A stretch of 64,000 nt of DNA from the NCBI GenBank assembly GCA_964017235.1, contig CAXHLB010000008.1, positions 806,001-870,000 of the forward strand, read 5' to 3'. The notes beneath the pieces are model-generated. The model worked only from the letters and a program-made list of their open reading frames with translations. It did not search any database and had not been told where the DNA came from. The stretch comes from Sabellastarte sp. h YS-2021 (lineage: Eukaryota > Annelida > Polychaeta > Sabellida > Sabellidae). Shown one piece after another: positions 53,251 through 64,000 of this stretch; position 1 is the first letter of the stretch, and every line of letters starts with the position of its first letter. Made by a program: the position numbers and the translations under genes.

Positions 53251-54750
53251 ATTGGGATGTAATGCTGCAATTTGGGCCAAAGACTGAGGGGGTGGCACCA
53301 ATAAATATGCAACAGCTTTGGGACTTACAGCTAGCAGTAAATCTGCTGCAGGGAGATTCTGCGACTTGGGATGAAATATACTGGTTGCAGTAATTCATAT
53401 ATACAGAGGGTCATGTTTCCACCATAACTAAGCCAAATATTGAGATATTATGCTGCAATTTGGTCCAAACACTGAGTAAAAATTACCAATAAAGATGGAA
53501 TAGCTTTGGCACCTTCGAATTGGGTTAATCTATGTCACATTGCTCTGTAACCTGTGATGGGGTAGTCTAGCTGCATAAAACCCATATACCTGGGACGCCA
53601 TTTTGGCAGGATAACTAAGCCAAATATTGGGATGTAATGCTGCAATTTGGGCCAAAGACTGAGGGGGTGGCACCAATAAATATGCAACAGCTTTGGGACT
53701 TACAGCTAGCAGTAAATCTGCTGCAGGGAGATTCTGCGACTTGGGATGAAATATACTGGTTGCAGTAATTCATATATACAGAGGGTCATGTTTCCACCAT
53801 AACTAAGCCAAATATTGAGATATTATGCTGCAATTTGGTCCAAACACTGAGTAAAAATTACCAATAAAGATGGAATAGCTTTGGCACCTTCGAATTGGGT
53901 TAATCTATGTCACATTGCTCTGTAACCTGCAATGGGGTGGTCTAGCTGCATAAAACCCATATACCTGGGGCGCCATTTTGGCAGCAGGGCTAAGCCAGAT
54001 ATTGGGATGTAATGCTGCAATTTGGGCCAAAGACTAAGGGGGTGGCACCAATAAATATGCAACAGCTTTGGGACTTACAGCTAGCAGTAAATCTGCTGCA
54101 GGGAGATTCTGCGACTTGGGATGAAATATACTTGTTGCAGTAATTCATATATACAGGGGGTCATGTTTCCACCATAACTAAGCCAAATATTGAGATATTA
54201 TGCTGCAATTTGGTCCAAACACTGAGTAAAAATTACCAATAAAGATGGAATAGCTTTGGCACCTTCGAATTGGGTTAATCTATGTCACATTGCTCTGTAA
54301 CCTGCGATGGGGTAGTCTAGCTGCATAAAACCCATATACCTGGGACGCCATTTTGGCAGGATAACTAAGCCAAATATTGGGATGTAATGCTGCAATTTGG
54401 GCCAAAGACTGAGGGGGTGGCACCAATAAATATGCAACAGCTTTGGGACTTACAGCTAGCAGTAAATCTGCTGCAGGGAGATTCTGCGACTTGGGATGAA
54501 ATATACTTGTTGCAGTAATTCATATATACAGGGGGTCATGTTTCCACCATAACTAAGCCAAATATTGAGATATTATGCTGCAATTTGGTCCAAACACTGA
54601 GTAAAAATTACCAATAAAGATGGAATAGCTTTGGCACCTTCGAATTGGGTTAATCTATGTCACATTGCTCTGTAACCTGCGATGGGGTAGTCTAGCTGCA
54701 TAAAACCCATATACCTGGGACGCCATTTTGGCAGGATAACTAAGCCAAAT
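53251..54750. repeat. Four-unit (1,500-bp) repeat, copy 2 (units 143-146)
   Basis: The order dY dR aY cY is repeated with the T305 marker at 53555, exactly 1,500 bp after the first, proving tandem duplication. The next d unit (54751) has the ordinary C305. A third T305 occurs at 58430, but in a c-type unit, so it is either a separate CpG change or a transfer between unit types. Confidence 0.9.
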
Positions 54751-57700
54751 ATTGGGATGTAATGCTGCAATTTGGGCCAAAGACTGAGGGGGTGGCACCA
54801 ATAAATATGCAACAGCTTTGGGACTTACAGCTAGCAGTAAATCTGCTGCAGGGAGATTCTGCGACTTGGGATGAAATATACTGGTTGCAGTAATTCATAT
54901 ATACAGAGGGTCATGTTTCCACCATAACTAAGCCAAATATTGAGATATTATGCTGCAATTTGGTCCAAACACTGAGTAAAAATTACCAATAAAGATGGAA
55001 TAGCTTTGGCACCTTCGAATTGGGTTAATCTATGTCACATTGCTCTGTAACCTGCGATGGGGTAGTCTAGCTGCATAAAACCCATATACCTGGGACGCCA
55101 TTTTGGCAGGATAACTAAGCCAAATATTGGGATGTAATGCTGCAATTTGGGCCAAAGACTGAGGGGGTGGCACCAATAAATATGCAACAGCTTTGGGACT
55201 TACAGCTAGCAGTAAATCTGCTGCAGGGAGATTCTGCGACTTGGGATGAAATATACTGGTTGCAGTAATTCATATATACAGAGGGTCATGTTTCCACCAT
55301 AACTAAGCCAAATATTGAGATATTATGCTGCAATTTGGTCCAAACACTGAGTAAAAATTACCAATAAAGATGGAATAGCTTTGGCACCTTCGAATTGGGT
55401 TAATCTATGTCACATTGCTCTGTAACCTGCAATGGGGTGGTCTAGCTGCATAAAACCCATATACCTGGGGCGCCATTTTGGCAGCAGGGCTAAGCCAGAT
55501 ATTGGGATGTAATGCTGCAATTTGGGCCAAAGACTAAGGGGGTGGCACCAATAAATATGCAACAGCTTTGGGACTTACAGCTAGCAGTAAATCTGCTGCA
55601 GGGAGATTCTGCGACTTGGGATGAAATATACTTGTTGCAGTAATTCATATATACAGGGGGTCATGTTTCCACCATAACTAAGCCAAATATTGAGATATTA
55701 TGCTGCAATTTGGTCCAAACACTGAGTAAAAATTACCAATAAAGATGGAATAGCTTTGGCACCTTCGAATTGGGTTAATCTATGTCACATTGCTCTGTAA
55801 CCTGCGATGGGGTAGTCTAGCTGCATAAAACCCATATACCTGGGACGCCATTTTGGCAGGATAACTAAGCCAAATATTGGGATGTAATGCTGCAATTTGG
55901 GCCAAAGACTGAGGGGGTGGCACCAATAAATATGCAACAGCTTTGGGACTTACAGCTAGCAGTAAATCTGCTGCAGGGAGATTCTGCGACTTGGGATGAA
56001 ATATACTTGTTGCAGTAATTCATATATACAGGGGGTCATGTTTCCACCATAACTAAGCCAAATATTGAGATATTATGCTGCAATTTGGTCCAAACACTGA
56101 GTAAAAATTACCAATAAAGATGGAATAGCTTTGGCACCTTCGAATTGGGTTAATCTATGTCACATTGCTCTGTAACCTGCAATGGGGTGGTCTAGCTGCA
56201 TAAAACCCATATACCTGGGGCGCCATTTTGGCAGCAGGGCTAAGCCAGATATTGGGATGTAATGCTGCAATTTGGGCCAAAGACTAAGGGGGTGGCACCA
56301 ATAAATATGCAACAGCTTTGGGACTGACAGCTAGCAGTAAATCTGCTGCAGGGAGATTCTGCGACTTGGGATGAAATATACTTGTTGCAGTAATTCATAT
56401 ATACAGGGGGTCATGTTTCCACCATAACTAAGCCAAATATTGAGATATTATGCTGCAATTTGGTCCAAACACTGAGTAAAAATTACCAATAAAGATGGAA
56501 TAGCTTTGGCACCTTCGAATTGGGTTAATCTATGTCACATTGCTCTGTAACCTGCGATGGGGTAGTCTAGCTGCATAAAACCCATATACCTGGGACGCCA
56601 TTTTGGCAGGATAACTAAGCCAAATATTGGGATGTAATGCTGCAATTTGGGCCAAAGACTGAGGGGGTGGCACCAATAAATATGCAACAGCTTTGGGACT
56701 TACAGCTAGCAGTAAATCTGCTGCAGGGAGATTCTGCGACTTGGGATGAAATATACTGGTTGCAGTAATTCATATATACAGAGGGTCATGTTTCCACCAT
56801 AACTAAGCCAAATATTGAGATATTATGCTGCAATTTGGTCCAAACACTGAGTAAAAATTACCAATAAAGATGGAATAGCTTTGGCACCTTCGAATTGGGT
56901 TAATCTATGTCACATTGCTCTGTAACCTGCAATGGGGTGGTCTAGCTGCATAAAACCCATATACCTGGGGCGCCATTTTGGCAGCAGGGCTAAGCCAGAT
57001 ATTGGGATGTAATGCTGCAATTTGGGCCAAAGACTAAGGGGGTGGCACCAATAAATATGCAACAGCTTTGGGACTTACAGCTAGCAGTAAATCTGCTGCA
57101 GGGAGATTCTGCGACTTGGGATGAAATATACTTGTTGCAGTAATTCATATATACAGGGGGTCATGTTTCCACCATAACTAAGCCAAATATTGAGATATTA
57201 TGCTGCAATTTGGTCCAAACACTGAGTAAAAATTACCAATAAAGATGGAATAGCTTTGGCACCTTCGAATTGGGTTAATCTATGTCACATTGCTCTGTAA
57301 CCTGCGATGGGGTAGTCTAGCTGCATAAAACCCATATACCTGGGACGCCATTTTGGCAGGATAACTAAGCCAAATATTGGGATGTAATGCTGCAATTTGG
57401 GCCAAAGACTGAGGGGGTGGCACCAATAAATATGCAACAGCTTTGGGACTTACAGCTAGCAGTAAATCTGCTGCAGGGAGATTCTGCGACTTGGGATGAA
57501 ATATACTGGTTGCAGTAATTCATATATACAGAGGGTCATGTTTCCACCATAACTAAGCCAAATATTGAGATATTATGCTGCAATTTGGTCCAAACACTGA
57601 GTAAAAATTACCAATAAAGATGGAATAGCTTTGGCACCTTCGAATTGGGTTAATCTATGTCACATTGCTCTGTAACCTGCAATGGGGTGGTCTAGCTGCA

Positions 57701-60700
57701 TAAAACCCATATACCTGGGGCGCCATTTTGGCAGCAGGGCTAAGCCAGATATTGGGATGTAATGCTGCAATTTGGGCCAAAGACTAAGGGGGTGGCACCA
57801 ATAAATATGCAACAGCTTTGGGACTTACAGCTAGCAGTAAATCTGCTGCAGGGAGATTCTGCGACTTGGGATGAAATATACTTGTTGCAGTAATTCATAT
57901 ATACAGGGGGTCATGTTTCCACCATAACTAAGCCAAATATTGAGATATTATGCTGCAATTTGGTCCAAACACTGAGTAAAAATTACCAATAAAGATGGAA
58001 TAGCTTTGGCACCTTCGAATTGGGTTAATCTATGTCACATTGCTCTGTAACCTGCGATGGGGTAGTCTAGCTGCATAAAACCCATATACCTGGGACGCCA
58101 TTTTGGCAGGATAACTAAGCCAAATATTGGGATGTAATGCTGCAATTTGGGCCAAAGACTGAGGGGGTGGCACCAATAAATATGCAACAGCTTTGGGACT
58201 TACAGCTAGCAGTAAATCTGCTGCAGGGAGATTCTGCGACTTGGGATGAAATATACTTGTTGCAGTAATTCATATATACAGGGGGTCATGTTTCCACCAT
58301 AACTAAGCCAAATATTGAGATATTATGCTGCAATTTGGTCCAAACACTGAGTAAAAATTACCAATAAAGATGGAATAGCTTTGGCACCTTCGAATTGGGT
58401 TAATCTATGTCACATTGCTCTGTAACCTGTGATGGGGTAGTCTAGCTGCATAAAACCCATATACCTGGGACGCCATTTTGGCAGGATAACTAAGCCAAAT
58501 ATTGGGATGTAATGCTGCAATTTGGGCCAAAGACTGAGGGGGTGGCACCAATAAATATGCAACAGCTTTGGGACTTACAGCTAGCAGTAAATCTGCTGCA
58601 GGGAGATTCTGCGACTTGGGATGAAATATACTGGTTGCAGTAATTCATATATACAGAGGGTCATGTTTCCACCATAACTAAGCCAAATATTGAGATATTA
58701 TGCTGCAATTTGGTCCAAACACTGAGTAAAAATTACCAATAAAGATGGAATAGCTTTGGCACCTTCGAATTGGGTTAATCTATGTCACATTGCTCTGTAA
58801 CCTGCGATGGGGTAGTCTAGCTGCATAAAACCCATATACCTGGGACGCCATTTTGGCAGGATAACTAAGCCAAATATTGGGATGTAATGCTGCAATTTGG
58901 GCCAAAGACTGAGGGGGTGGCACCAATAAATATGCAACAGCTTTGGGACTTACAGCTAGCAGTAAATCTGCTGCAGGGAGATTCTGCGACTTGGGATGAA
59001 ATATACTGGTTGCAGTAATTCATATATACAGAGGGTCATGTTTCCACCATAACTAAGCCAAATATTGAGATATTATGCTGCAATTTGGTCCAAACACTGA
59101 GTAAAAATTACCAATAAAGATGGAATAGCTTTGGCACCTTCGAATTGGGTTAATCTATGTCACATTGCTCTGTAACCTGCAATGGGGTGGTCTAGCTGCA
59201 TAAAACCCATATACCTGGGGCGCCATTTTGGCAGCAGGGCTAAGCCAGATATTGGGATGTAATGCTGCAATTTGGGCCAAAGACTAAGGGGGTGGCACCA
59301 ATAAATATGCAACAGCTTTGGGACTTACAGCTAGCAGTAAATCTGCTGCAGGGAGATTCTGCGACTTGGGATGAAATATACTTGTTGCAGTAATTCATAT
59401 ATACAGGGGGTCATGTTTCCACCATAACTAAGCCAAATATTGAGATATTATGCTGCAATTTGGTCCAAACACTGAGTAAAAATTACCAATAAAGATGGAA
59501 TAGCTTTGGCACCTTCGAATTGGGTTAATCTATGTCACATTGCTCTGTAACCTGCGATGGGGTAGTCTAGCTGCATAAAACCCATATACCTGGGACGCCA
59601 TTTTGGCAGGATAACTAAGCCAAATATTGGGATGTAATGCTGCAATTTGGGCCAAAGACTGAGGGGGTGGCACCAATAAATATGCAACAGCTTTGGGACT
59701 TACAGCTAGCAGTAAATCTGCTGCAGGGAGATTCTGCGACTTGGGATGAAATATACTTGTTGCAGTAATTCATATATACAGGGGGTCATGTTTCCACCAT
59801 AACTAAGCCAAATATTGAGATATTATGCTGCAATTTGGTCCAAACACTGAGTAAAAATTACCAATAAAGATGGAATAGCTTTGGCACCTTCGAATTGGGT
59901 TAATCTATGTCACATTGCTCTGTAACCTGCAATGGGGTGGTCTAGCTGCATAAAACCCATATACCTGGGGCGCCATTTTGGCAGCAGGGCTAAGCCAGAT
60001 ATTGGGATGTAATGCTGCAATTTGGGCCAAAGACTAAGGGGGTGGCACCAATAAATATGCAACAGCTTTGGGACTGACAGCTAGCAGTAAATCTGCTGCA
60101 GGGAGATTCTGCGACTTGGGATGAAATATACTTGTTGCAGTAATTCATATATACAGGGGGTCATGTTTCCACCATAACTAAGCCAAATATTGAGATATTA
60201 TGCTGCAATTTGGTCCAAACACTGAGTAAAAATTACCAATAAAGATGGAATAGCTTTGGCACCTTCGAATTGGGTTAATCTATGTCACATTGCTCTGTAA
60301 CCTGCGATGGGGTAGTCTAGCTGCATAAAACCCATATACCTGGGACGCCATTTTGGCAGGATAACTAAGCCAAATATTGGGATGTAATGCTGCAATTTGG
60401 GCCAAAGACTGAGGGGGTGGCACCAATAAATATGCAACAGCTTTGGGACTTACAGCTAGCAGTAAATCTGCTGCAGGGAGATTCTGCGACTTGGGATGAA
60501 ATATACTGGTTGCAGTAATTCATATATACAGAGGGTCATGTTTCCACCATAACTAAGCCAAATATTGAGATATTATGCTGCAATTTGGTCCAAACACTGA
60601 GTAAAAATTACCAATAAAGATGGAATAGCTTTGGCACCTTCGAATTGGGTTAATCTATGTCACATTGCTCTGTAACCTGCAATGGGGTGGTCTAGCTGCA

Positions 60701-63700
60701 TAAAACCCATATACCTGGGGCGCCATTTTGGCAGCAGGGCTAAGCCAGATATTGGGATGTAATGCTGCAATTTGGGCCAAAGACTAAGGGGGTGGCACCA
60801 ATAAATATGCAACAGCTTTGGGACTTACAGCTAGCAGTAAATCTGCTGCAGGGAGATTCTGCGACTTGGGATGAAATATACTTGTTGCAGTAATTCATAT
60901 ATACAGGGGGTCATGTTTCCACCATAACTAAGCCAAATATTGAGATATTATGCTGCAATTTGGTCCAAACACTGAGTAAAAATTACCAATAAAGATGGAA
61001 TAGCTTTGGCACCTTCGAATTGGGTTAATCTATGTCACATTGCTCTGTAACCTGCGATGGGGTAGTCTAGCTGCATAAAACCCATATACCTGGGACGCCA
61101 TTTTGGCAGGATAACTAAGCCAAATATTGGGATGTAATGCTGCAATTTGGGCCAAAGACTGAGGGGGTGGCACCAATAAATATGCAACAGCTTTGGGACT
61201 TACAGCTAGCAGTAAATCTGCTGCAGGGAGATTCTGCGACTTGGGATGAAATATACTGGTTGCAGTAATTCATATATACAGGGGGTCATGTTTCCACCAT
61301 AACTAAGCCAAATATTGAGATATTATGCTGCAATTTGGTCCAAACACTGAGTAAAAATTACCAATAAAGATGGAATAGCTTTGGCACCTTCGAATTGGGT
61401 TAATCTATGTCACATTGCTCTGTAACCTGCAATGGGGTGGTCTAGCTGCATAAAACCCATATACCTGGGGCGCCATTTTGGCAGCAGGGCTAAGCCAGAT
61501 ATTGGGATGTAATGCTGCAATTTGGGCCAAAGACTAAGGGGGTGGCACCAATAAATATGCAACAGCTTTGGGACTGACAGCTAGCAGTAAATCTGCTGCA
61601 GGGAGATTCTGCGACTTGGGATGAAATATACTTGTTGCAGTAATTCATATATACAGGGGGTCATGTTTCCACCATAACTAAGCCAAATATTGAGATATTA
61701 TGCTGCAATTTGGTCCAAACACTGAGTAAAAATTACCAATAAAGATGGAATAGCTTTGGCACCTTCGAATTGGGTTAATCTATGTCACATTGCTCTGTAA
61801 CCTGCGATGGGGTAGTCTAGCTGCATAAAACCCATATACCTGGGACGCCATTTTGGCAGGATAACTAAGCCAAATATTGGGATGTAATGCTGCAATTTGG
61901 GCCAAAGACTGAGGGGGTGGCACCAATAAATATGCAACAGCTTTGGGACTTACAGCTAGCAGTAAATCTGCTGCAGGGAGATTCTGCGACTTGGGATGAA
62001 ATATACTGGTTGCAGTAATTCATATATACAGAGGGTCATGTTTCCACCATAACTAAGCCAAATATTGAGATATTATGCTGCAATTTGGTCCAAACACTGA
62101 GTAAAAATTACCAATAAAGATGGAATAGCTTTGGCACCTTCGAATTGGGTTAATCTATGTCACATTGCTCTGTAACCTGCGATGGGGTAGTCTAGCTGCA
62201 TAAAACCCATATACCTGGGACGCCATTTTGGCAGGATAACTAAGCCAAATATTGGGATGTAATGCTGCAATTTGGGCCAAAGACTGAGGGGGTGGCACCA
62301 ATAAATATGCAACAGCTTTGGGACTTACAGCTAGCAGTAAATCTGCTGCAGGGAGATTCTGCGACTTGGGATGAAATATACTGGTTGCAGTAATTCATAT
62401 ATACAGAGGGTCATGTTTCCACCATAACTAAGCCAAATATTGAGATATTATGCTGCAATTTGGTCCAAACACTGAGTAAAAATTACCAATAAAGATGGAA
62501 TAGCTTTGGCACCTTCGAATTGGGTTAATCTATGTCACATTGCTCTGTAACCTGCAATGGGGTGGTCTAGCTGCATAAAACCCATATACCTGGGGCGCCA
62601 TTTTGGCAGCAGGGCTAAGCCAGATATTGGGATGTAATGCTGCAATTTGGGCCAAAGACTAAGGGGGTGGCACCAATAAATATGCAACAGCTTTGGGACT
62701 TACAGCTAGCAGTAAATCTGCTGCAGGGAGATTCTGCGACTTGGGATGAAATATACTTGTTGCAGTAATTCATATATACAGGGGGTCATGTTTCCACCAT
62801 AACTAAGCCAAATATTGAGATATTATGCTGCAATTTGGTCCAAACACTGAGTAAAAATTACCAATAAAGATGGAATAGCTTTGGCACCTTCGAATTGGGT
62901 TAATCTATGTCACATTGCTCTGTAACCTGCGATGGGGTAGTCTAGCTGCATAAAACCCATATACCTGGGACGCCATTTTGGCAGGATAACTAAGCCAAAT
63001 ATTGGGATGTAATGCTGCAATTTGGGCCAAAGACTGAGGGGGTGGCACCAATAAATATGCAACAGCTTTGGGACTTACAGCTAGCAGTAAATCTGCTGCA
63101 GGGAGATTCTGCGACTTGGGATGAAATATACTTGTTGCAGTAATTCATATATACAGGGGGTCATGTTTCCACCATAACTAAGCCAAATATTGAGATATTA
63201 TGCTGCAATTTGGTCCAAACACTGAGTAAAAATTACCAATAAAGATGGAATAGCTTTGGCACCTTCGAATTGGGTTAATCTATGTCACATTGCTCTGTAA
63301 CCTGCAATGGGGTGGTCTAGCTGCATAAAACCCATATACCTGGGGCGCCATTTTGGCAGCAGGGCTAAGCCAGATATTGGGATGTAATGCTGCAATTTGG
63401 GCCAAAGACTAAGGGGGTGGCACCAATAAATATGCAACAGCTTTGGGACTGACAGCTAGCAGTAAATCTGCTGCAGGGAGATTCTGCGACTTGGGATGAA
63501 ATATACTTGTTGCAGTAATTCATATATACAGGGGGTCATGTTTCCACCATAACTAAGCCAAATATTGAGATATTATGCTGCAATTTGGTCCAAACACTGA
63601 GTAAAAATTACCAATAAAGATGGAATAGCTTTGGCACCTTCGAATTGGGTTAATCTATGTCACATTGCTCTGTAACCTGCGATGGGGTAGTCTAGCTGCA

Positions 63701-64000
63701 TAAAACCCATATACCTGGGACGCCATTTTGGCAGGATAACTAAGCCAAATATTGGGATGTAATGCTGCAATTTGGGCCAAAGACTGAGGGGGTGGCACCA
63801 ATAAATATGCAACAGCTTTGGGACTTACAGCTAGCAGTAAATCTGCTGCAGGGAGATTCTGCGACTTGGGATGAAATATACTGGTTGCAGTAATTCATAT
63901 ATACAGAGGGTCATGTTTCCACCATAACTAAGCCAAATATTGAGATATTATGCTGCAATTTGGTCCAAACACTGAGTAAAAATTACCAATAAAGATGGAA
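54751..64000. repeat. Right-hand stretch of 2-4-unit modules (units 147-171)
   Basis: Unit order is dY dR aY cR bY dR aY dR aY cY dY dR aY cR bY dR aY eR bY dY dR aY cR bY and then a partial d unit. The four-unit module aY cR bY dR occurs at 55501-57000 and 59251-60750 and begins again at 62626. The c unit at 58126-58500 has the CpG-decay T305 (58430). There is no sign of the array ending: the last unit is cut by the window edge and is as homogeneous as the rest. Confidence 0.9.
63751..64000. repeat. Partial unit 171 cut by the window end (first 250 bp)
   Basis: It has G36, T76, G133 and A157, so it is a d-type 5' part in normal phase. It stops at unit position 250, so its 3' type cannot be scored. 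The truncation is the window boundary, not a biological end. Confidence 0.97.

Larger units (their letters stand above)
1..64000. repeat. 375-bp tandem satellite array (170 full units plus a 250-bp partial unit)
   Basis: The same 375-bp sequence recurs head to tail from first to last base. Units start at 1, 376, 751, 1126 and so on, and the phase is still exact at 63001 and 63751, so there is no net insertion or deletion in 64 kb. All units have the same orientation. One consensus unit has about 42% GC and only 3-4 CpG dinucleotides. Every reading frame on both strands contains stops in each unit. Because 375 is a multiple of 3, these stops recur in register: the longest stop-free run is about 79 codons (minus strand) and the longest ATG-started plus-strand frame is 43 codons. 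There is no gap, transposon or unique sequence. Homogeneity and layered repeat structure resemble centromeric or pericentromeric satellites, but location is inferred. The array runs off both ends. Confidence 0.99.

Noticed and set aside
1..64000. CRISPR array
   Set aside because: The repeats are contiguous 375-bp units with no short direct repeats separated by unique spacers, and the composition is that of a eukaryotic satellite.
1..64000. Transposable element or virus insertion, or a hidden gene
   Set aside because: No unit is interrupted, no terminal repeats or target-site duplications were seen, and the 375-bp phase is never broken.
1..64000. Assignment to a named satellite family or species
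   Set aside because: The CpG depletion suggests a vertebrate-like methylated genome, but I do not recognize the sequence. A search of satellite libraries with one unit would decide it.
1..64000. Ribosomal DNA or other multicopy gene cluster
   Set aside because: The 375-bp unit is far too short, and no rRNA, 5S, histone or snRNA-like sequence is visible in it.

Overview
The whole 64,000-base window is one uninterrupted tandem satellite array. I see no protein gene, RNA gene, transposon, CRISPR array or unique sequence. The monomer is exactly 375 bp. With the first base as unit position 1, unit k starts at 375(k-1)+1, giving 170 complete units and a 250-bp partial one (63751-64000), all in the same orientation. 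Every 3,000 bases the sequence returns to the same phase (1, 3001, 6001 ... 63001), and I found no insertion or deletion anywhere. Units differ only by substitutions, about 11 of 375 positions (roughly 97% identity) between the most different common classes.

Organism. This is eukaryotic centromere/heterochromatin-type DNA from a long-read assembly. GC is about 42% (156/375 for one consensus unit). CpG is strongly depleted, with 3-4 per unit where base composition predicts about 16. Several variants are C-to-T or G-to-A changes at CpG sites. That points to a CpG-methylating genome, such as a vertebrate. I cannot name the species or match the satellite to a named family from sequence alone.

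Monomer. The 375-bp unit is itself an old diverged dimer: half A (1-188) and half B (189-375). The halves share a 48-bp box (42/48 identical), a 25-bp box containing CCAATAAA (22/25) and a similar tail. Each half is close to one nucleosome repeat.

Higher-order structure. Units fall into a small alphabet. The 5' part is scored at positions 36, 76, 133 and 157: a = A,T,T,G; b = A,G,T,G; c = G,T,T,G; d = G,T,G,A; e = G,T,G,G. The 3' part is scored at 306, 314, 345, 360, 362-364 and 373: R = A,G,G,C,GGG,G; Y = G,A,A,G,TAA,A. An older type E, in units 1 and 3 only, resembles R but has T at 362. The 3' type of one unit predicts position 36 of the next: R is followed by A36 and Y by G36, with few exceptions, so the inherited block spans the unit boundary.

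Layout. 1-2625: left-edge units with older variants, including a 750-bp dimer repeat, grading into the main subfamily. 2626-4875: three cR-bY dimers. 4876-11250: irregular 2-4-unit modules. 11251-21750 and 21751-34500: two copies of a 28-unit (10.5-kb) block proved by five shared marker substitutions; the second copy has a 2-unit and a 4-unit expansion. 32251-37875: three copies of a five-unit (1,875-bp) repeat. 37876-42750: an imperfect 7-unit/6-unit duplication carrying hybrid units. 42751-49500: a 9-unit (3,375-bp) tandem duplication. 51751-54750: a 4-unit (1,500-bp) tandem duplication. 54751-64000: 2-4-unit modules to the end. The array continues past both ends of the window.

There is no operon-like cooperation to describe. 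What the sequence records is recent amplification by unequal exchange in whole 375-bp steps at several scales, plus short conversion-like patches. A centromeric or pericentromeric location is an inference. Unit classes were scored by eye.
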